Part shown: positions 1-11,752 of the stretch, piece after piece
Position numbering within the stretch: position 1 is the stretch's first letter
Layout of the letters: each line of letters starts with the position of its first letter
Assembly (NCBI RefSeq): GCF_014836545.1
Contig: NZ_JACSQS010000014.1
Span: 1 to 60,393 of the forward strand
DNA: 60,393 bases
Direction of reading: 5' to 3'
Source of the DNA: Stenotrophomonas lacuserhaii
Lineage (GTDB): Bacteria; Pseudomonadota; Gammaproteobacteria; Xanthomonadales; Xanthomonadaceae
The notes under the pieces: model-generated
Seen by the model: only the letters and a program-made list of their open reading frames with translations
Databases searched by the model: none
Told to the model about the DNA's origin: nothing
Position numbers and translations under genes: made by a program

Positions 1-12
1 GCCGCCCCCCCA

Positions 13-31
13 CCCCCCCCCCCCCCCCCCC
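13..31. repeat. 19-nt poly-C tract
   Basis: Nineteen consecutive C residues lie at the window edge, preceded by a further CCCCCCCA run. The tract is in the 3' flank of the minus-strand MFS gene whose stop is at 79. Such a homopolymer is either a slippage-prone tract or an assembly artefact, and the sequence alone cannot tell which. Confidence 0.7.
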
Positions 32-78
32 GGCCCACCCTCAGATGCAGTCCGAAAACAGCCCGCCGCGAGGGGGTT

Positions 79-1338
79 TCACCCGTTCGACGCACCCACT
101 GCCATCGAACCAGCGCCGCGCCGACGCTCGATCACCACCGACACACCCCACAACAGCAGGCCGGCCGCCGCCGTAGCGGCACCTACGTACCCGGTGGACG
201 CGTAACCGAAGCCGCCGCCGATGGCCATGCCACCCAGCCACGGGCCCAGCGCGTTGGCCGTGTTGAAGGCGGCATGGTTGGACGCGGCGGCCAGGGTCTG
301 GGCCTCGCCGGCGGCATCCATCAGGCGGGTCTGCAGCGCCACGGCCAGTGCGCCCATGGTGCCCACCGCAATGATCGCCGGCACCATCGCCCAGGGCGAA
401 TGCGCGGCCAGCGGGAACAGCAGCAGGACCACCACCGACCATGCCAGCAGCACGCCGGCGGCGCGGAACTGCAGGCGATCCACCAGCCAGCCCCCCAGCA
501 TGTTGCCGATGATCGCGCCCACGCCGAACAGGCCGACGGCCGCAGGCATCCAGCGTTCGTCGATGCCGGTGACGTTGACCAGCGTCGGTGCCAGATAGGT
601 GAACACGCAGAACATGCCGGCAAAGCCGATCGAGCCGATCGCCAGCGCCAGCCACACCTGGGTGGTGTTGAACGCACGCAGCTCACGCATCGGGCTGGTA
701 CGTACTTCGTTGGGGTCCGGCGCAAGGTGGCGCGACACCATCACCACGGTGGCCAGCGCCAGCAGGCTGACCAGGGCGAAGGCCGTTCGCCAGGTGAACT
801 GCTGGCCAAGCCAGGTGGTAAGAGGATTGCCGACCAGGATCGCGATCGACAGGCCCAGCAGCACTTTCGACACGGCCGCGCCGCGCTGTGCCGGCGGGCT
901 GATCGAGGCCGCCACCAGCATCGCCACGCCGAAATAGGCGCCGTGCGGCAGGCCGGCAACGAAGCGCGCCAGCAGCATGGTGTGGTAGTTGGGGGCCAGC
1001 GCGCTGGCCAGGTTGCCGATCGCGTAGAAGCCCATCAGGCCCAGCAGCAGGCTGCGCCGGCTGATACCGGCGCCGGCGAAGGCCAGCACTGGCGCACCCA
1101 CCACCACGCCGATGGCGTAGGCGCTGATCAGGTGCCCGACCTGCGCTTCTGTGATCGACAGCCCGCGGCTGATGTCCAGCATCAAGCCCATGCTGGCGAA
1201 CTCGCTGGTGCCGATGGCGAATCCGCCCAGCGACAGGGCCAGCAGGATGAAAGTGCGCTGGCGGGGCGACAGCACGGCGGCCAGCGTGGACGTGGCAACC
1301 GGGGGAGCAGACGGGTTCACGGGAAAAATCCGGGGCAT
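79..1338 (-). CDS. MFS transporter (AraJ/YdhP-like drug or sugar efflux permease)
   Basis: This is a 419-residue inner-membrane permease of the major facilitator superfamily with about 12 hydrophobic segments. The first segment reads FILLALSLGGFAIGTSEF, typical of the AraJ/YdhP/CmlA-like drug:proton antiporters, and a loop between helices 2 and 3 carries SRRSLLLG in place of the usual G-x-x-x-D-R-x-G-R/K motif. The chosen start gives MPRIFPVNPS, which puts the first membrane helix about 25 residues in. Reading further upstream would add a long arginine-rich leader with no membrane character that runs through a REP element. The gene stands alone, divergent from rpsF. The substrate cannot be read from the sequence; family members export arabinose, chloramphenicol or purine nucleosides. 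Confidence 0.85.
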   Translation of the reverse strand: MPRIFPVNPSAPPVATSTLAAVLSPRQRTFILLALSLGGFAIGTSEFASMGLMLDISRGLSITEAQVGHLISAYAIGVVVGAPVLAFAGAGISRRSLLLGLMGFYAIGNLASALAPNYHTMLLARFVAGLPHGAYFGVAMLVAASISPPAQRGAAVSKVLLGLSIAILVGNPLTTWLGQQFTWRTAFALVSLLALATVVMVSRHLAPDPNEVRTSPMRELRAFNTTQVWLALAIGSIGFAGMFCVFTYLAPTLVNVTGIDERWMPAAVGLFGVGAIIGNMLGGWLVDRLQFRAAGVLLAWSVVVLLLFPLAAHSPWAMVPAIIAVGTMGALAVALQTRLMDAAGEAQTLAAASNHAAFNTANALGPWLGGMAIGGGFGYASTGYVGAATAAAGLLLWGVSVVIERRRGAGSMAVGASNG

Positions 1339-1449
1339 TTGTACGAGTACGGATTGTACTGCTGCAGCGCAGCATAGTCGCCCGATTTGCGTCCTGCCGG
1401 CTGAACGCTGTATTTCTGCGTGCGTCATGGCGCGTTCGGGGGCAGCGCC

Positions 1450-1472
1450 CGCCGAGCATGGCTCGGCGCTAC
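1450..1472 (-). repeat. SMAG-type REP element (CCGAGC subtype)
   Basis: On the minus strand the unit starts GTAGCGCCGAGCC and closes with GCTCGGCG, a GTAG head followed by an imperfect palindrome. This is the REP class abundant in Stenotrophomonas maltophilia. Confidence 0.85.
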
Positions 1473-1633
1473 CGCTTCGGCGGCGCCCGCAATCTGTCAG
1501 GGGTCGGGCGGTGGGGCTGGGCGGGGGCGTTGAGCGCCATGGATGGCGCGAAACGAGGCCCGCAGGATGCGGCTTCTGCCGTCCCCCGACCAGCCCCATC
1601 GCCCGGCCCACTCACAGCCAATCCGGCCCCGAC

Positions 1634-1662
1634 TTGCCCCGGCCAACCCCAACAGGCATAAT
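1634..1662 (+). promoter_or_regulatory. Predicted sigma-70 promoter of rpsF-rpsR-rplI
   Basis: A TTGCCC -35 element (1634-1639) and a CATAAT -10 element (1657-1662) are separated by exactly 17 bases. The predicted start near 1669 gives a leader of about 95 nt before rpsF, enough to hold an autoregulatory structure. Confidence 0.5.
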
Positions 1663-1724
1663 CGGCGGCTTCCTGCGCCCAGCGTAGGAACCCTTGCCCC
1701 ACCGCCGTCACCACCGCGGGGGGC

Positions 1725-1745
1725 TGTCCGGCCGAAACGGCCACA
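1725..1745 (+). promoter_or_regulatory. Candidate S6:S18 autoregulatory mRNA hairpin
   Basis: The leader can fold as TGT, a bulged CC, GGCCG, an AAA loop, CGGCC, ACA, so a CCG step sits at the bulge of a short hairpin about 20 nt before the rpsF start. A bulged CCG trinucleotide next to a hairpin is the described recognition motif for the S6:S18 complex in rpsF leaders of many bacteria. The fold was worked out by eye only. Confidence 0.4.
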
Positions 1746-1763
1746 TCCGAAAGGTATATAAAC

Positions 1764-2204
1764 ATGAGTCGTCATTACGAAATCGTGTTCCTGGTCCACC
1801 CGGATCAGAGCGAGCAGGTCCCGGCAATGATCGAGCGCTACAAGTCGCTCGTCGAGAACGGCAACGGCACCATCCACCGTCTGGAAGACTGGGGCCGCCG
1901 TCAGCTGGCGTACCCGATCCAGAACCTGGTGAAGGCCCACTACGTCATGCTCAACATCGAAGTTGACCAGGCCGTGCTGAGCGAGCTGGTGGAAAGCTTC
2001 CGCTTCAACGACGCCGTGCTGCGCAACCTGGTCGTCAAGCGCGATGGCCCGGATACCGAGCAGTCGCTGATCATGAAGAGCAAGGACGAGAAGGGCGACA
2101 AGCCCGAGCGTGGCGAGCGTCGTCGTCGTGACGACGAAGAAGGTGAGACCACCACCCCCGCCGCTGACAACGATGCCGGCGACGACGCCGCTTCGGCCGC
2201 TTAA
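1764..2204 (+). CDS. rpsF: 30S ribosomal protein S6
   Basis: S6 binds S18 and 16S rRNA in the platform of the small subunit. The 146-residue product starts [20 protein letters not shown] and contains the family segments [12 protein letters not shown] and LRNLVVKRD. After about residue 105 it carries a charged tail rich in R, D and E ending in small residues, somewhat longer than the E. coli protein, whose acidic tail is the target of RimK glutamylation; whether that happens here is unknown. An AAGG-type ribosome site precedes the ATG. It is the first gene of a three-gene operon, 11 nt before rpsR. Confidence 0.98.
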   Translation: MSRHYEIVFLVHPDQSEQVPAMIERYKSLVENGNGTIHRLEDWGRRQLAYPIQNLVKAHYVMLNIEVDQAVLSELVESFRFNDAVLRNLVVKRDGPDTEQSLIMKSKDEKGDKPERGERRRRDDEEGETTTPAADNDAGDDAASAA

Positions 2205-2215
2205 GGAGCACTGAC

Positions 2216-2446
2216 ATGTCCAAGTTCTTCCGTCGCCGCAAGTTCTGCAAGTTCACCGCCGAAGGCGTGAAAGAGATCGATTACAAGGATCTCAACACCC
2301 TGCGCCAGTACCTGACCGAGAACGGCAAGATCGTGCCGAGCCGCGTCACCGGTACCAAGTCGAAGTACCAGCGCCAGCTGGCAACGGCCGTCAAGCGCGC
2401 CCGTTTCCTGGCCCTGATCCCGTACACCGACAACCACGACATCTGA
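2216..2446 (+). CDS. rpsR: 30S ribosomal protein S18
   Basis: The 76-residue protein starts [20 protein letters not shown] and ends IPYTDNHDI, matching bacterial S18 throughout, including the [22 protein letters not shown] rRNA-binding core. It pairs with S6 on the 30S platform. An AAGGAG ribosome site lies in the short gap after rpsF, and rplI follows after 100 nt. Confidence 0.98.
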   Translation: MSKFFRRRKFCKFTAEGVKEIDYKDLNTLRQYLTENGKIVPSRVTGTKSKYQRQLATAVKRARFLALIPYTDNHDI

Positions 2447-2546
2447 TGCCGGCGGGCGGCCTTGTGCCGCCCTCCCGCACTGATATTCGGACAGCCATCC
2501 GCTGCGGGGCATCGCCTCGCTAACGAATACATTCTGGAGTAACACC

Positions 2547-2999
2547 ATGCAGCTGATCCTTCTGCAGAAAGTCACCAACCTCGGCAACCTCGGCGACCTG
2601 GTCGACGTGAAGCCGGGCTACGGCCGTAACTTCCTCGTGCCGCAGGGCAAGGCCGTGCCGGCCACCGAGAGCAACAAGGCCGAGTTCGAAGCCAAGCGCG
2701 CCGAGTACGAAGCCAAGGCCGAGTCGATCCATTCCGACGCCGAAGCCCGCAAGGCCAAGCTGGAAGGCAAGTCGGTGACCATCGCGGCCAACGCTTCCAC
2801 CGAAGGCAAGCTGTACGGCTCGGTCGGCGCGCGCGAAATCGCCGATGCCTTCACCGCTGCTGGCCTGCCGGTCAACAAGAGCGAAGTCATCCTGGGCGAA
2901 GGCGCCTTCCGCAACATTGGCGAGTACGACGTCCTGGTGCACCTGCACGCCGACGTTGAAACCACCGTCAAGGTCGTGGTCGAAGCCGAAAAGGCCTGA
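2547..2999 (+). CDS. rplI: 50S ribosomal protein L9
   Basis: L9 is a two-domain 23S rRNA-binding protein of the large subunit. The 150 residues begin [21 protein letters not shown] with the N-terminal signature [14 protein letters not shown], followed by the long connecting helix ([15 protein letters not shown]) and a C-terminal domain. The length equals the family norm. A GGAGTAACACC ribosome site precedes the ATG. It closes the rpsF operon and is followed by a strong terminator. Confidence 0.98.
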   Translation: MQLILLQKVTNLGNLGDLVDVKPGYGRNFLVPQGKAVPATESNKAEFEAKRAEYEAKAESIHSDAEARKAKLEGKSVTIAANASTEGKLYGSVGAREIADAFTAAGLPVNKSEVILGEGAFRNIGEYDVLVHLHADVETTVKVVVEAEKA

Positions 3000-3028
3000 T
3001 CCCACGCCGAAAGGCATGGAATCACCAG

Positions 3029-3056
3029 AACGGGCGCCCGCAGGGGCGCCCGTTTT
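3029..3056 (+). terminator. Rho-independent terminator of the rpsF-rpsR-rplI operon
   Basis: An 11-bp perfect stem (AACGGGCGCCC pairing with GGGCGCCCGTT) around a GCAG loop is followed by TTTTGTTTT. It lies 29 bases after the rplI stop. Confidence 0.93.
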
Positions 3057-3204
3057 GTTTTGGCGCGCGCGCCGGCCGCTGCGTAGAACGCGGCCACATC
3101 GGTATACTCGGTGCATTACGCCCGACCGACGGCCCTGATCCCAGCCGGATCAAGGGGTTGGCGGGTAAATGCAGGCCTCACAACGGCCCCGGCCCGGAAA
3201 CCCT

Positions 3205-6200
3205 ATGCGTCTTTCCACGATCAAGCTGTCCGGCTTCAAGTCCTTCGTCGATCCCACCACGCTGCATCTGCCGACCAACATGACCGGCGTGGTCGGACCG
3301 AACGGCTGTGGAAAGTCCAACATCATCGATGCCGTGCGCTGGGTGATGGGCGAAAGTTCGGCCAGCCGCCTGCGTGGTGACTCGCTGACCGATGTGATCT
3401 TCTCCGGCTCGGCCGCGCGCAAGCCGGTATCGCAGGCCACCGTGGAGCTGATCTTCGACAACAGCGACCACACCATTTCCGGTGAGTACGCCTCGTTCAA
3501 CGAGATATCGGTCAAGCGCACCGTCAGCCGCGATGGCAGCAGCAACTATTACCTCAACGGCACCAAATGCCGTCGCCGCGACATCACCGACCTGTTCCTG
3601 GGCACCGGGCTGGGCCCGCGCAGCTATTCGATCATCGAGCAGGGGATGATCAGCCAGATCATCGAAGCCCGGCCTGAAGACCTGCGTGTCTACCTGGAAG
3701 AAGCCGCCGGCATCTCCAAGTACAAGGAGCGCCGCAAGGAAACCGAAACCCGCATCCGCCATACCCGCGAGAACCTGGACCGGCTGGGCGACCTGCGCGA
3801 TGAAATCGGCAAGCAGCTTGAACACCTCAAGCGACAGGCGCGCCAGGCCGAGCAGTACCAGACGTTGCAGGAGGAGCGCCGGGTCAAGGATGCCGAATGG
3901 AAGGCGCTGGAGTTCCGTGGCCTGGATGGCCGGCTCGGCAAGCTGCGCGAAGGGCTGTCACAGGAAGAGACCCGCCTGCAGCAGTTGATCGCCGAACAAC
4001 GCGACGCGGAATCGCGGATCGAAACGTCGCGCGTGCGTCGCGAGGAGTCGGCCGAGGCGCTCAATGCCGCGCAGGCCGAGGTCTACCAGGTGGGCAGCAT
4101 GCTGGCCCGGCTGGAACAGCAGATCCAGCACCAGCGCGAGCTGTCGCAGCGCCTGCACAAGGCGCGCGATGAAACGCAGCAGGCACTGGCCGAACTTGGC
4201 CAGCACATCAGTGGCGACGAGGCCCGGCTGAGGGTGCTGCGCGAGGCGGTGGATGCGGCCACGCCGCAGCTGGAACAGCTGCAGGAAGAGAACGAGATCA
4301 AGCAGGAGAGCCTGCGCGAAGCCGAAGCCCGGCTGGGTGACTGGCAGGCGCGCTGGGAACAGCACAGCAGCCAGAGTTCGGAGGCATCGCGTTCCGGTGA
4401 TGTCGAACGCACCCGCGTGGACTACCTGGACCGGCAGGTGCTGGAAGCCGAGCGGCGCCGCGAGACGCTGCAGTCCGAGCGCGCCGGCCTGGACGTGGAT
4501 GCGCTGGAGGCAGCGTTCGAGCAACTGCACATCCAGCACGACACCCAGAAGACCGCGCTGGATGAGCTGGGTGAACAGGTGGAACTGCGCAAGCAGGAGG
4601 TCACGGCCGTGCAGGAGCGCCAGCGCGGCGCACAGAACGAACTGGCCGAACTGCGCAAGCAGGCCAATGGCGTGCGTGGCCGCTTGTCGTCGCTGGAAAC
4701 CCTGCAGCAGGCCGCACTCGGCCAGGAGCAGGGCGCGGCGGTCGCCTGGTTGAAGGCGCGCGGGCTGGATTCGGCAAGCCGCGTCGGCGAGCGGCTGAAG
4801 GTTGAAGCGGGCTGGGAAAACGCGGTTGAAAGCGCGCTGGGTCAGTTGATCGAAGGCGTGCTGGTACAGGCGCCGGAACAGCTGGTGGATGCGCTGGGTG
4901 AGCTGGGTGATGGCCGCATCGCGCTGGTGGCCGATGATGAAGCGCCGCTGCAGGTGGCTGCTACCTCGCTCGCAGCGAAGGTGCAGGGGCCGGCGGCCAT
5001 CCGTCGCCTGCTGGCCCGCCTGCATGCTGCCGAAGACCTGGAACAGGCGCGCGCACTGCAGCCCACGCTGGGCGACGGCGACTCGGTGATCACCCGTGGC
5101 GGCGAGCGGCTGGGTGCGGGTTGGGTGCGGGTATCGCGCTCGGGCGCGGCCCAGCAGGGCGCGCTGCTGCGCGAGCGCGAAATCAACACGCTGCGCGAAC
5201 AGATCGAACAGCTGCAGCAGCGCGAAGCCGAACTGGAGCAGTTGCTGGGTGGCTTCCGTGACCAGTTGCTTGCCGCCGAACAGCAGCGCGAAGACGTGCA
5301 GCGCGCCGTGTACCAGGCGCACCGCGGCGTGTCCGAGCTTGCCGGCCAGCTGCAGGGCCAGCAGGGCAAGCTGGAATCGGCGCGCAGCCGCATCGACCGC
5401 ATCGAAGGCGAGCTGGTCCAGCTGATGGAAACCCTGGAGCTCAACCGCGAGCAGGTGCGCGAGGCGCGCGGCCGGCTGGATGACGCGGTCAGCAGCATGG
5501 GCGATCTGGAGTCGACCCGGCAGGCGCTGGAGAACGAACGCCGGCAGCTGACCGAGGCCCGTGACCGGGCCCGCGATGCGGCCCGCAGTGTGCGCGAAGC
5601 CGCCCATTCGCTGGCGCTGACGCTGGAATCACAGCGCGCCCAGGTGGCGTCGCTGAGCCAGGCGCTGGAACGCATGAGCAACCAGCGCGGCCAGCTGGAT
5701 TCGCGCCTCGGCGAGCTGCACGCACAACTGGACGAAGGCGATACCCCGGTGGAATCGCTGCAGGCCGAACACCAGCATGCGCTGGAAGAGCGCGTCCGTG
5801 CCGATGGCATGCTGTCGCAGGCGCGCTCGCTGCTGGATGGTATCGACGTGGAGCTGCGCGAGCTGGAACAGACCCGGCACAAGCGTGACGAACAGGCGCT
5901 GGCACAGCGCGAGCGCATTTCGCAGCGCCGGCTTGACCAGCAGGCGCTGGTACTCAATGCCGAGCAGCTGCAGGCGGCGGTGGAGAAAGCCGGCTTCGTG
6001 CTGCAGGAGGTCATCGCCACGCTGCCCGAGGACGCCCGCCTGGGCGACTGGGAGCAGACCGTGCAGCAGATCGATGCGCGCATGCGCCGGCTGGAACCGG
6101 TCAACCTGGCGGCGATCCAGGAATATGGCGAAGCGTCGCAGCGCTCGGAATACCTGGACGCGCAGAACCTGGACCTGAACACCGCGCTGGAGACGCTGGA

Positions 6201-6708
6201 AGATGCGATCCGCAAGATCGACCGCGAGACCCGCGGCCGCTTCAAGGACACCTTCGACCGGGTCAATGCCGGCGTGCAGGCGCTGTATCCGCGTCTGTTC
6301 GGCGGTGGCCATGCCTACCTGGAACTGACCGGCGAGGACCTGCTGGACACCGGCGTGACCATCATGGCGCGGCCGCCGGGCAAGCGCGTTTCCAGCATTT
6401 CCCTGCTGTCCGGCGGTGAGAAGGCGATGACCGCCGTGGCGCTCGTCTTTGCGATCTTCCAGCTCAATCCGGCCCCGTTCTGCCTGCTCGACGAGGTGGA
6501 CGCGCCGCTGGACGAAGCCAACGTCGGCCGCCTGGCCAACATGGTCAAGGAGATGAGCGAGAAGGTGCAGTTCCTGTTCGTCAGCCACAACAAGGCGACG
6601 ATGGAGGCGGCGCACCAGCTGTCCGGTGTCACCATGCGCGAACCCGGCGTCAGCCGCCTGGTCAGCGTCGACCTGGAAGAGGCGGCGCGGCTGGCCGGGG
6701 CGGCCTGA
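3205..6708 (+). CDS. smc: Chromosome segregation protein SMC
   Basis: SMC is the ATPase of the bacterial condensin that organises and segregates chromosomes. The 1167-residue protein has the Walker A motif GPNGCGKSN at residues 31-39, two long coiled-coil arms rich in E, Q, R and L flanking a hinge near residues 520-640, and the C-terminal signature LLSGGEKAMTAV with Walker B FCLLDEVDAPLDEANV. The start MRLSTIKLSGFKSF was preferred over an in-frame ATG 12 codons upstream because SMC proteins begin right at this beta strand. The kleisin partners ScpA/ScpB are not in the window. A TATACT -10-like element lies at 3103-3108. zipA follows after 108 nt. Confidence 0.97.
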   Translation: MRLSTIKLSGFKSFVDPTTLHLPTNMTGVVGPNGCGKSNIIDAVRWVMGESSASRLRGDSLTDVIFSGSAARKPVSQATVELIFDNSDHTISGEYASFNEISVKRTVSRDGSSNYYLNGTKCRRRDITDLFLGTGLGPRSYSIIEQGMISQIIEARPEDLRVYLEEAAGISKYKERRKETETRIRHTRENLDRLGDLRDEIGKQLEHLKRQARQAEQYQTLQEERRVKDAEWKALEFRGLDGRLGKLREGLSQEETRLQQLIAEQRDAESRIETSRVRREESAEALNAAQAEVYQVGSMLARLEQQIQHQRELSQRLHKARDETQQALAELGQHISGDEARLRVLREAVDAATPQLEQLQEENEIKQESLREAEARLGDWQARWEQHSSQSSEASRSGDVERTRVDYLDRQVLEAERRRETLQSERAGLDVDALEAAFEQLHIQHDTQKTALDELGEQVELRKQEVTAVQERQRGAQNELAELRKQANGVRGRLSSLETLQQAALGQEQGAAVAWLKARGLDSASRVGERLKVEAGWENAVESALGQLIEGVLVQAPEQLVDALGELGDGRIALVADDEAPLQVAATSLAAKVQGPAAIRRLLARLHAAEDLEQARALQPTLGDGDSVITRGGERLGAGWVRVSRSGAAQQGALLREREINTLREQIEQLQQREAELEQLLGGFRDQLLAAEQQREDVQRAVYQAHRGVSELAGQLQGQQGKLESARSRIDRIEGELVQLMETLELNREQVREARGRLDDAVSSMGDLESTRQALENERRQLTEARDRARDAARSVREAAHSLALTLESQRAQVASLSQALERMSNQRGQLDSRLGELHAQLDEGDTPVESLQAEHQHALEERVRADGMLSQARSLLDGIDVELRELEQTRHKRDEQALAQRERISQRRLDQQALVLNAEQLQAAVEKAGFVLQEVIATLPEDARLGDWEQTVQQIDARMRRLEPVNLAAIQEYGEASQRSEYLDAQNLDLNTALETLEDAIRKIDRETRGRFKDTFDRVNAGVQALYPRLFGGGHAYLELTGEDLLDTGVTIMARPPGKRVSSISLLSGGEKAMTAVALVFAIFQLNPAPFCLLDEVDAPLDEANVGRLANMVKEMSEKVQFLFVSHNKATMEAAHQLSGVTMREPGVSRLVSVDLEEAARLAGAA

Positions 6709-6816
6709 TACGCCGCGTGCACGGGGGATTGGTGCATTATTCGCGCCACCCCCGGTGCAAGAAGACCTGCATCGTGCCATTCTTGTCTGAACGTATTTAG
6801 CCGGAGACCCAACCGA

Positions 6817-7554
6817 ATGTCCGACACCGCACTGCTGCGCATCGGCATCCTTACCGCCGGCCTGCTGTTGATCGCTGCGATCCTGTTGTTCGGCCGGCCG
6901 AAGAAAAAGACCCAGGGACGCCGTGTCGAAGGTGACCCCGGCGCCGATGGCGGCCAGCGCCGCGAGCCGGTGCTGGGCGGCGGCGTCGACGCGGCGGGCG
7001 AGGAGCCACGCGATCCCGCACTTGACGGCGAGCAGGCCGAACTAGGCCTGTCAGACAGCGAAGCCAACGCCAACAGTGACCTCGGCAAGCGGGCCAGCCA
7101 GGATTTCGACAAGATCGTTTCGTTGTTCGTGGCCGCGCGCGCCGGCGAACAGCTGCGTGGCGAAGACATCGTGGTGGCAGCGGAAAAGACCGGGCTGGTG
7201 TTTGGCCACATGAACGTGTTCCACCGGCTGGTCGAAGGCCACCCGGAGCGCGGTCCGATCTTCTCGATGGCCAGCATCATGAAGCCGGGCAGTTTCGACA
7301 TGGGCACCATCCGTGAGATGGAAACCCCGGCGATCGCGTTCTTCCTGACCCTGCCGGCGCCGCTGACGGCGCTCGATTCCTGGGAGAAAATGCTGCCGAC
7401 CGTGCAGCGCATGGCCGAGCTGCTGGATGCGGTGGTGCTGGACGACAGCCGCAACGCGCTGGGTCGCCAGCGTATCGCGCACATCCGCGATGATCTACGC
7501 GCCTACGACCGCCAGCACCAGGCGCCACCGCTGACCAAGACGCCACGCTGGTAG
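6817..7554 (+). CDS. zipA: Cell division protein ZipA
   Basis: ZipA is a bitopic inner-membrane protein that tethers FtsZ at the division site. The 245 residues start with a membrane anchor (LLRIGILTAGLLLIAAILLF, residues about 5-25), then a basic stretch GRPKKKTQGRR, a variable acidic linker, and a C-terminal FtsZ-binding domain from about residue 85 (SQDFDKIVSLFVAAR to the end). The linker is shorter than in E. coli ZipA (328 residues). The gene lies between smc and ligA; the placement next to ligA is widely conserved in gammaproteobacteria. Confidence 0.93.
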   Translation: MSDTALLRIGILTAGLLLIAAILLFGRPKKKTQGRRVEGDPGADGGQRREPVLGGGVDAAGEEPRDPALDGEQAELGLSDSEANANSDLGKRASQDFDKIVSLFVAARAGEQLRGEDIVVAAEKTGLVFGHMNVFHRLVEGHPERGPIFSMASIMKPGSFDMGTIREMETPAIAFFLTLPAPLTALDSWEKMLPTVQRMAELLDAVVLDDSRNALGRQRIAHIRDDLRAYDRQHQAPPLTKTPRW

Positions 7555-10167
<2,613 letters not shown>

Positions 10168-10219
10168 AACGTACCAAAGCCGGGTACCCGCCCGGCGGTA
10201 CCCCTTGAAGGAGAGTTGC

Positions 10220-10702
10220 ATGCAGATCGCACCGCTGGATTTCCGCATGGCCACCCGCGCCGATGAAGCACAGTTGCTCACCCTGATGCGCGCGTTCTAC
10301 ATCGAAGACCAGATCGCGTTCGACGAGGCGCGCGTGCGCCGCGGCGTCGATGCACTGCTGGCCGACCCGCGCAATGGCGAGGTGCTGATGCTGCTGGACG
10401 AGGACGGCTCGGTCGGCGGTTACGTGGTGATCGCGATGGGCTTCAGCCTGGAGCAGGGCGGGCATTTCGCGCTGCTGGACGAGCTGTACCTGGCGCCGGG
10501 TGTACGCGGCCGTGGACGTGGCCGGCAGGCGCTGGCGATCGTCGAGCAGCGCGCACGCGCACGCGGTGTTGAACGCCTGCGGCTTGAAGTGAACCGCCAC
10601 AACGAACTGGCGCGCCGGCTGTACACCGCCACCGGCTACATCGACGATACCCGCGACCTGATGACGCTGCCGCTGGACCATCCGCGCGACGGCCTGCTGT
10701 GA
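10220..10702 (+). CDS. GNAT family N-acetyltransferase
   Basis: The 160-residue protein has a single GNAT fold: the acetyl-CoA loop lies in LYLAPGVRGRGRGRQAL (residues about 90-107), followed by VERLRLEVNRHNELARRLYTATGY, the usual motif A/B arrangement. The ATG is preceded by AAGGAGAG at good spacing, which fixes the start. Its TGA overlaps the GTG start of epmA in GTGA, so the two are probably translationally coupled. The acceptor substrate is unknown; the coupling suggests, but does not show, a link to EF-P or beta-lysine metabolism. Confidence 0.85.
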   Translation: MQIAPLDFRMATRADEAQLLTLMRAFYIEDQIAFDEARVRRGVDALLADPRNGEVLMLLDEDGSVGGYVVIAMGFSLEQGGHFALLDELYLAPGVRGRGRGRQALAIVEQRARARGVERLRLEVNRHNELARRLYTATGYIDDTRDLMTLPLDHPRDGLL

Positions 10703-11652
10703 GCGCGCTGCTGCAGGCGCTGCGCCAGCGCGCCGCGCTCAACGCGATGGTGCGCCGCTTCTTCGCCGAGCGCGAGGTGCTGGAAGTGGAGACCCCGATC
10801 CTGTCGGCGGCAGGTAATACCGAGCCGAACATCGACAGTTTCCATACCGATTTCAGCGGCCATCGCGATGCCGGTGCGCGTCGTCGCTGGCTGCGCACCT
10901 CGCCGGAATTCCCGCTCAAGCGATTGCTCGCTGCCGGCGTGGGTGATTGTTACGAGCTCGGCCGGGTGTTCCGCAACGGCGAAGCCGGCGGCCGCCACAA
11001 CCCGGAGTTCACCATGCTGGAGTGGTACCGGGTGGGCTGGGACCATCACCGGCTGATCGACGAAACCGCCTCGCTGGTGCAGCAGGCGCTGGCGTTGGTC
11101 GGGCGGGTGGCGACCCTGCAGGTGATCGACTACCGCACGCTGTACCTGCAGCGCATCGGCGTGGATCCGTTCGAGGCGAGCATCGCCGAACTGCGGCTGC
11201 CACTGGCCGGCATCCAGATCGATGCGGCGGGCCTGGGGCGCGATGACTGGCTGGACCTGTTGATGACCCACTGCATCCAGCCGCACTTCGATGACACCGT
11301 GATGACCGTGGTGCATGACTGGCCGGCCTCGCAGGCGGCGCTGGCGCGGATCCGCGACGATACGCCGCCGCGCGCGGAGCGCTTCGAGCTGTACCTGGGG
11401 CCGGTCGAGCTGGCCAATGGCTACCACGAACTGGGCGATGCGCAGGAGCAGCGCGCACGCTTCGAAGCTGACCATGCGCGTCGGCAGGCACGTGGGGATG
11501 TGCTGCCGCCGCTGGACGAAGCGCTGCTGGCGGCGTTGCCGGCGATGCCCGCCTGTGCCGGCGTCGCGGTGGGCGTGGACCGGCTGCTGATGGCCATGGG
11601 GCGCACCGCGCGGATTGCCGACGTGCTCGCATTTGATTTCAGTCGTGCCTGA
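10699..11652 (+). CDS. epmA: Elongation factor P--(R)-beta-lysine ligase (EpmA/PoxA/GenX)
   Basis: EpmA is a paralogue of the class II lysyl-tRNA synthetase catalytic core that attaches beta-lysine to a conserved lysine of EF-P. The 317-residue protein lacks the anticodon-binding domain and contains motif 2 (FRNGEAGGRHNPEFTMLEWYR) and motif 3 (AGVAVGVDRLLMAMG). The length matches E. coli EpmA (325). The start is a GTG overlapping the TGA of the GNAT gene. The partners EpmB and EF-P are not in the window. Confidence 0.93.
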   Translation: MSALLQALRQRAALNAMVRRFFAEREVLEVETPILSAAGNTEPNIDSFHTDFSGHRDAGARRRWLRTSPEFPLKRLLAAGVGDCYELGRVFRNGEAGGRHNPEFTMLEWYRVGWDHHRLIDETASLVQQALALVGRVATLQVIDYRTLYLQRIGVDPFEASIAELRLPLAGIQIDAAGLGRDDWLDLLMTHCIQPHFDDTVMTVVHDWPASQAALARIRDDTPPRAERFELYLGPVELANGYHELGDAQEQRARFEADHARRQARGDVLPPLDEALLAALPAMPACAGVAVGVDRLLMAMGRTARIADVLAFDFSRA

Positions 11653-11752
11653 ACGCCGTAACCGGCGCTTGCGGGGCATTCGCGATGATGCTCTTATCAC
11701 GCCGGTTGCCGCATGGTGGCAAACGAACCACGATCACAGGGCGGACGAGTCG

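Larger units (their letters stand above)
1339..1763. other. 425-bp intergenic region between the MFS gene and rpsF
   Basis: There is no credible gene here. The region holds an inverted SMAG REP (1450-1472), the rpsF promoter (1634-1662) and a short hairpin with a bulged CCG just before rpsF. Apart from these, nothing recognisable was seen between 1473 and 1633. Confidence 0.6.
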
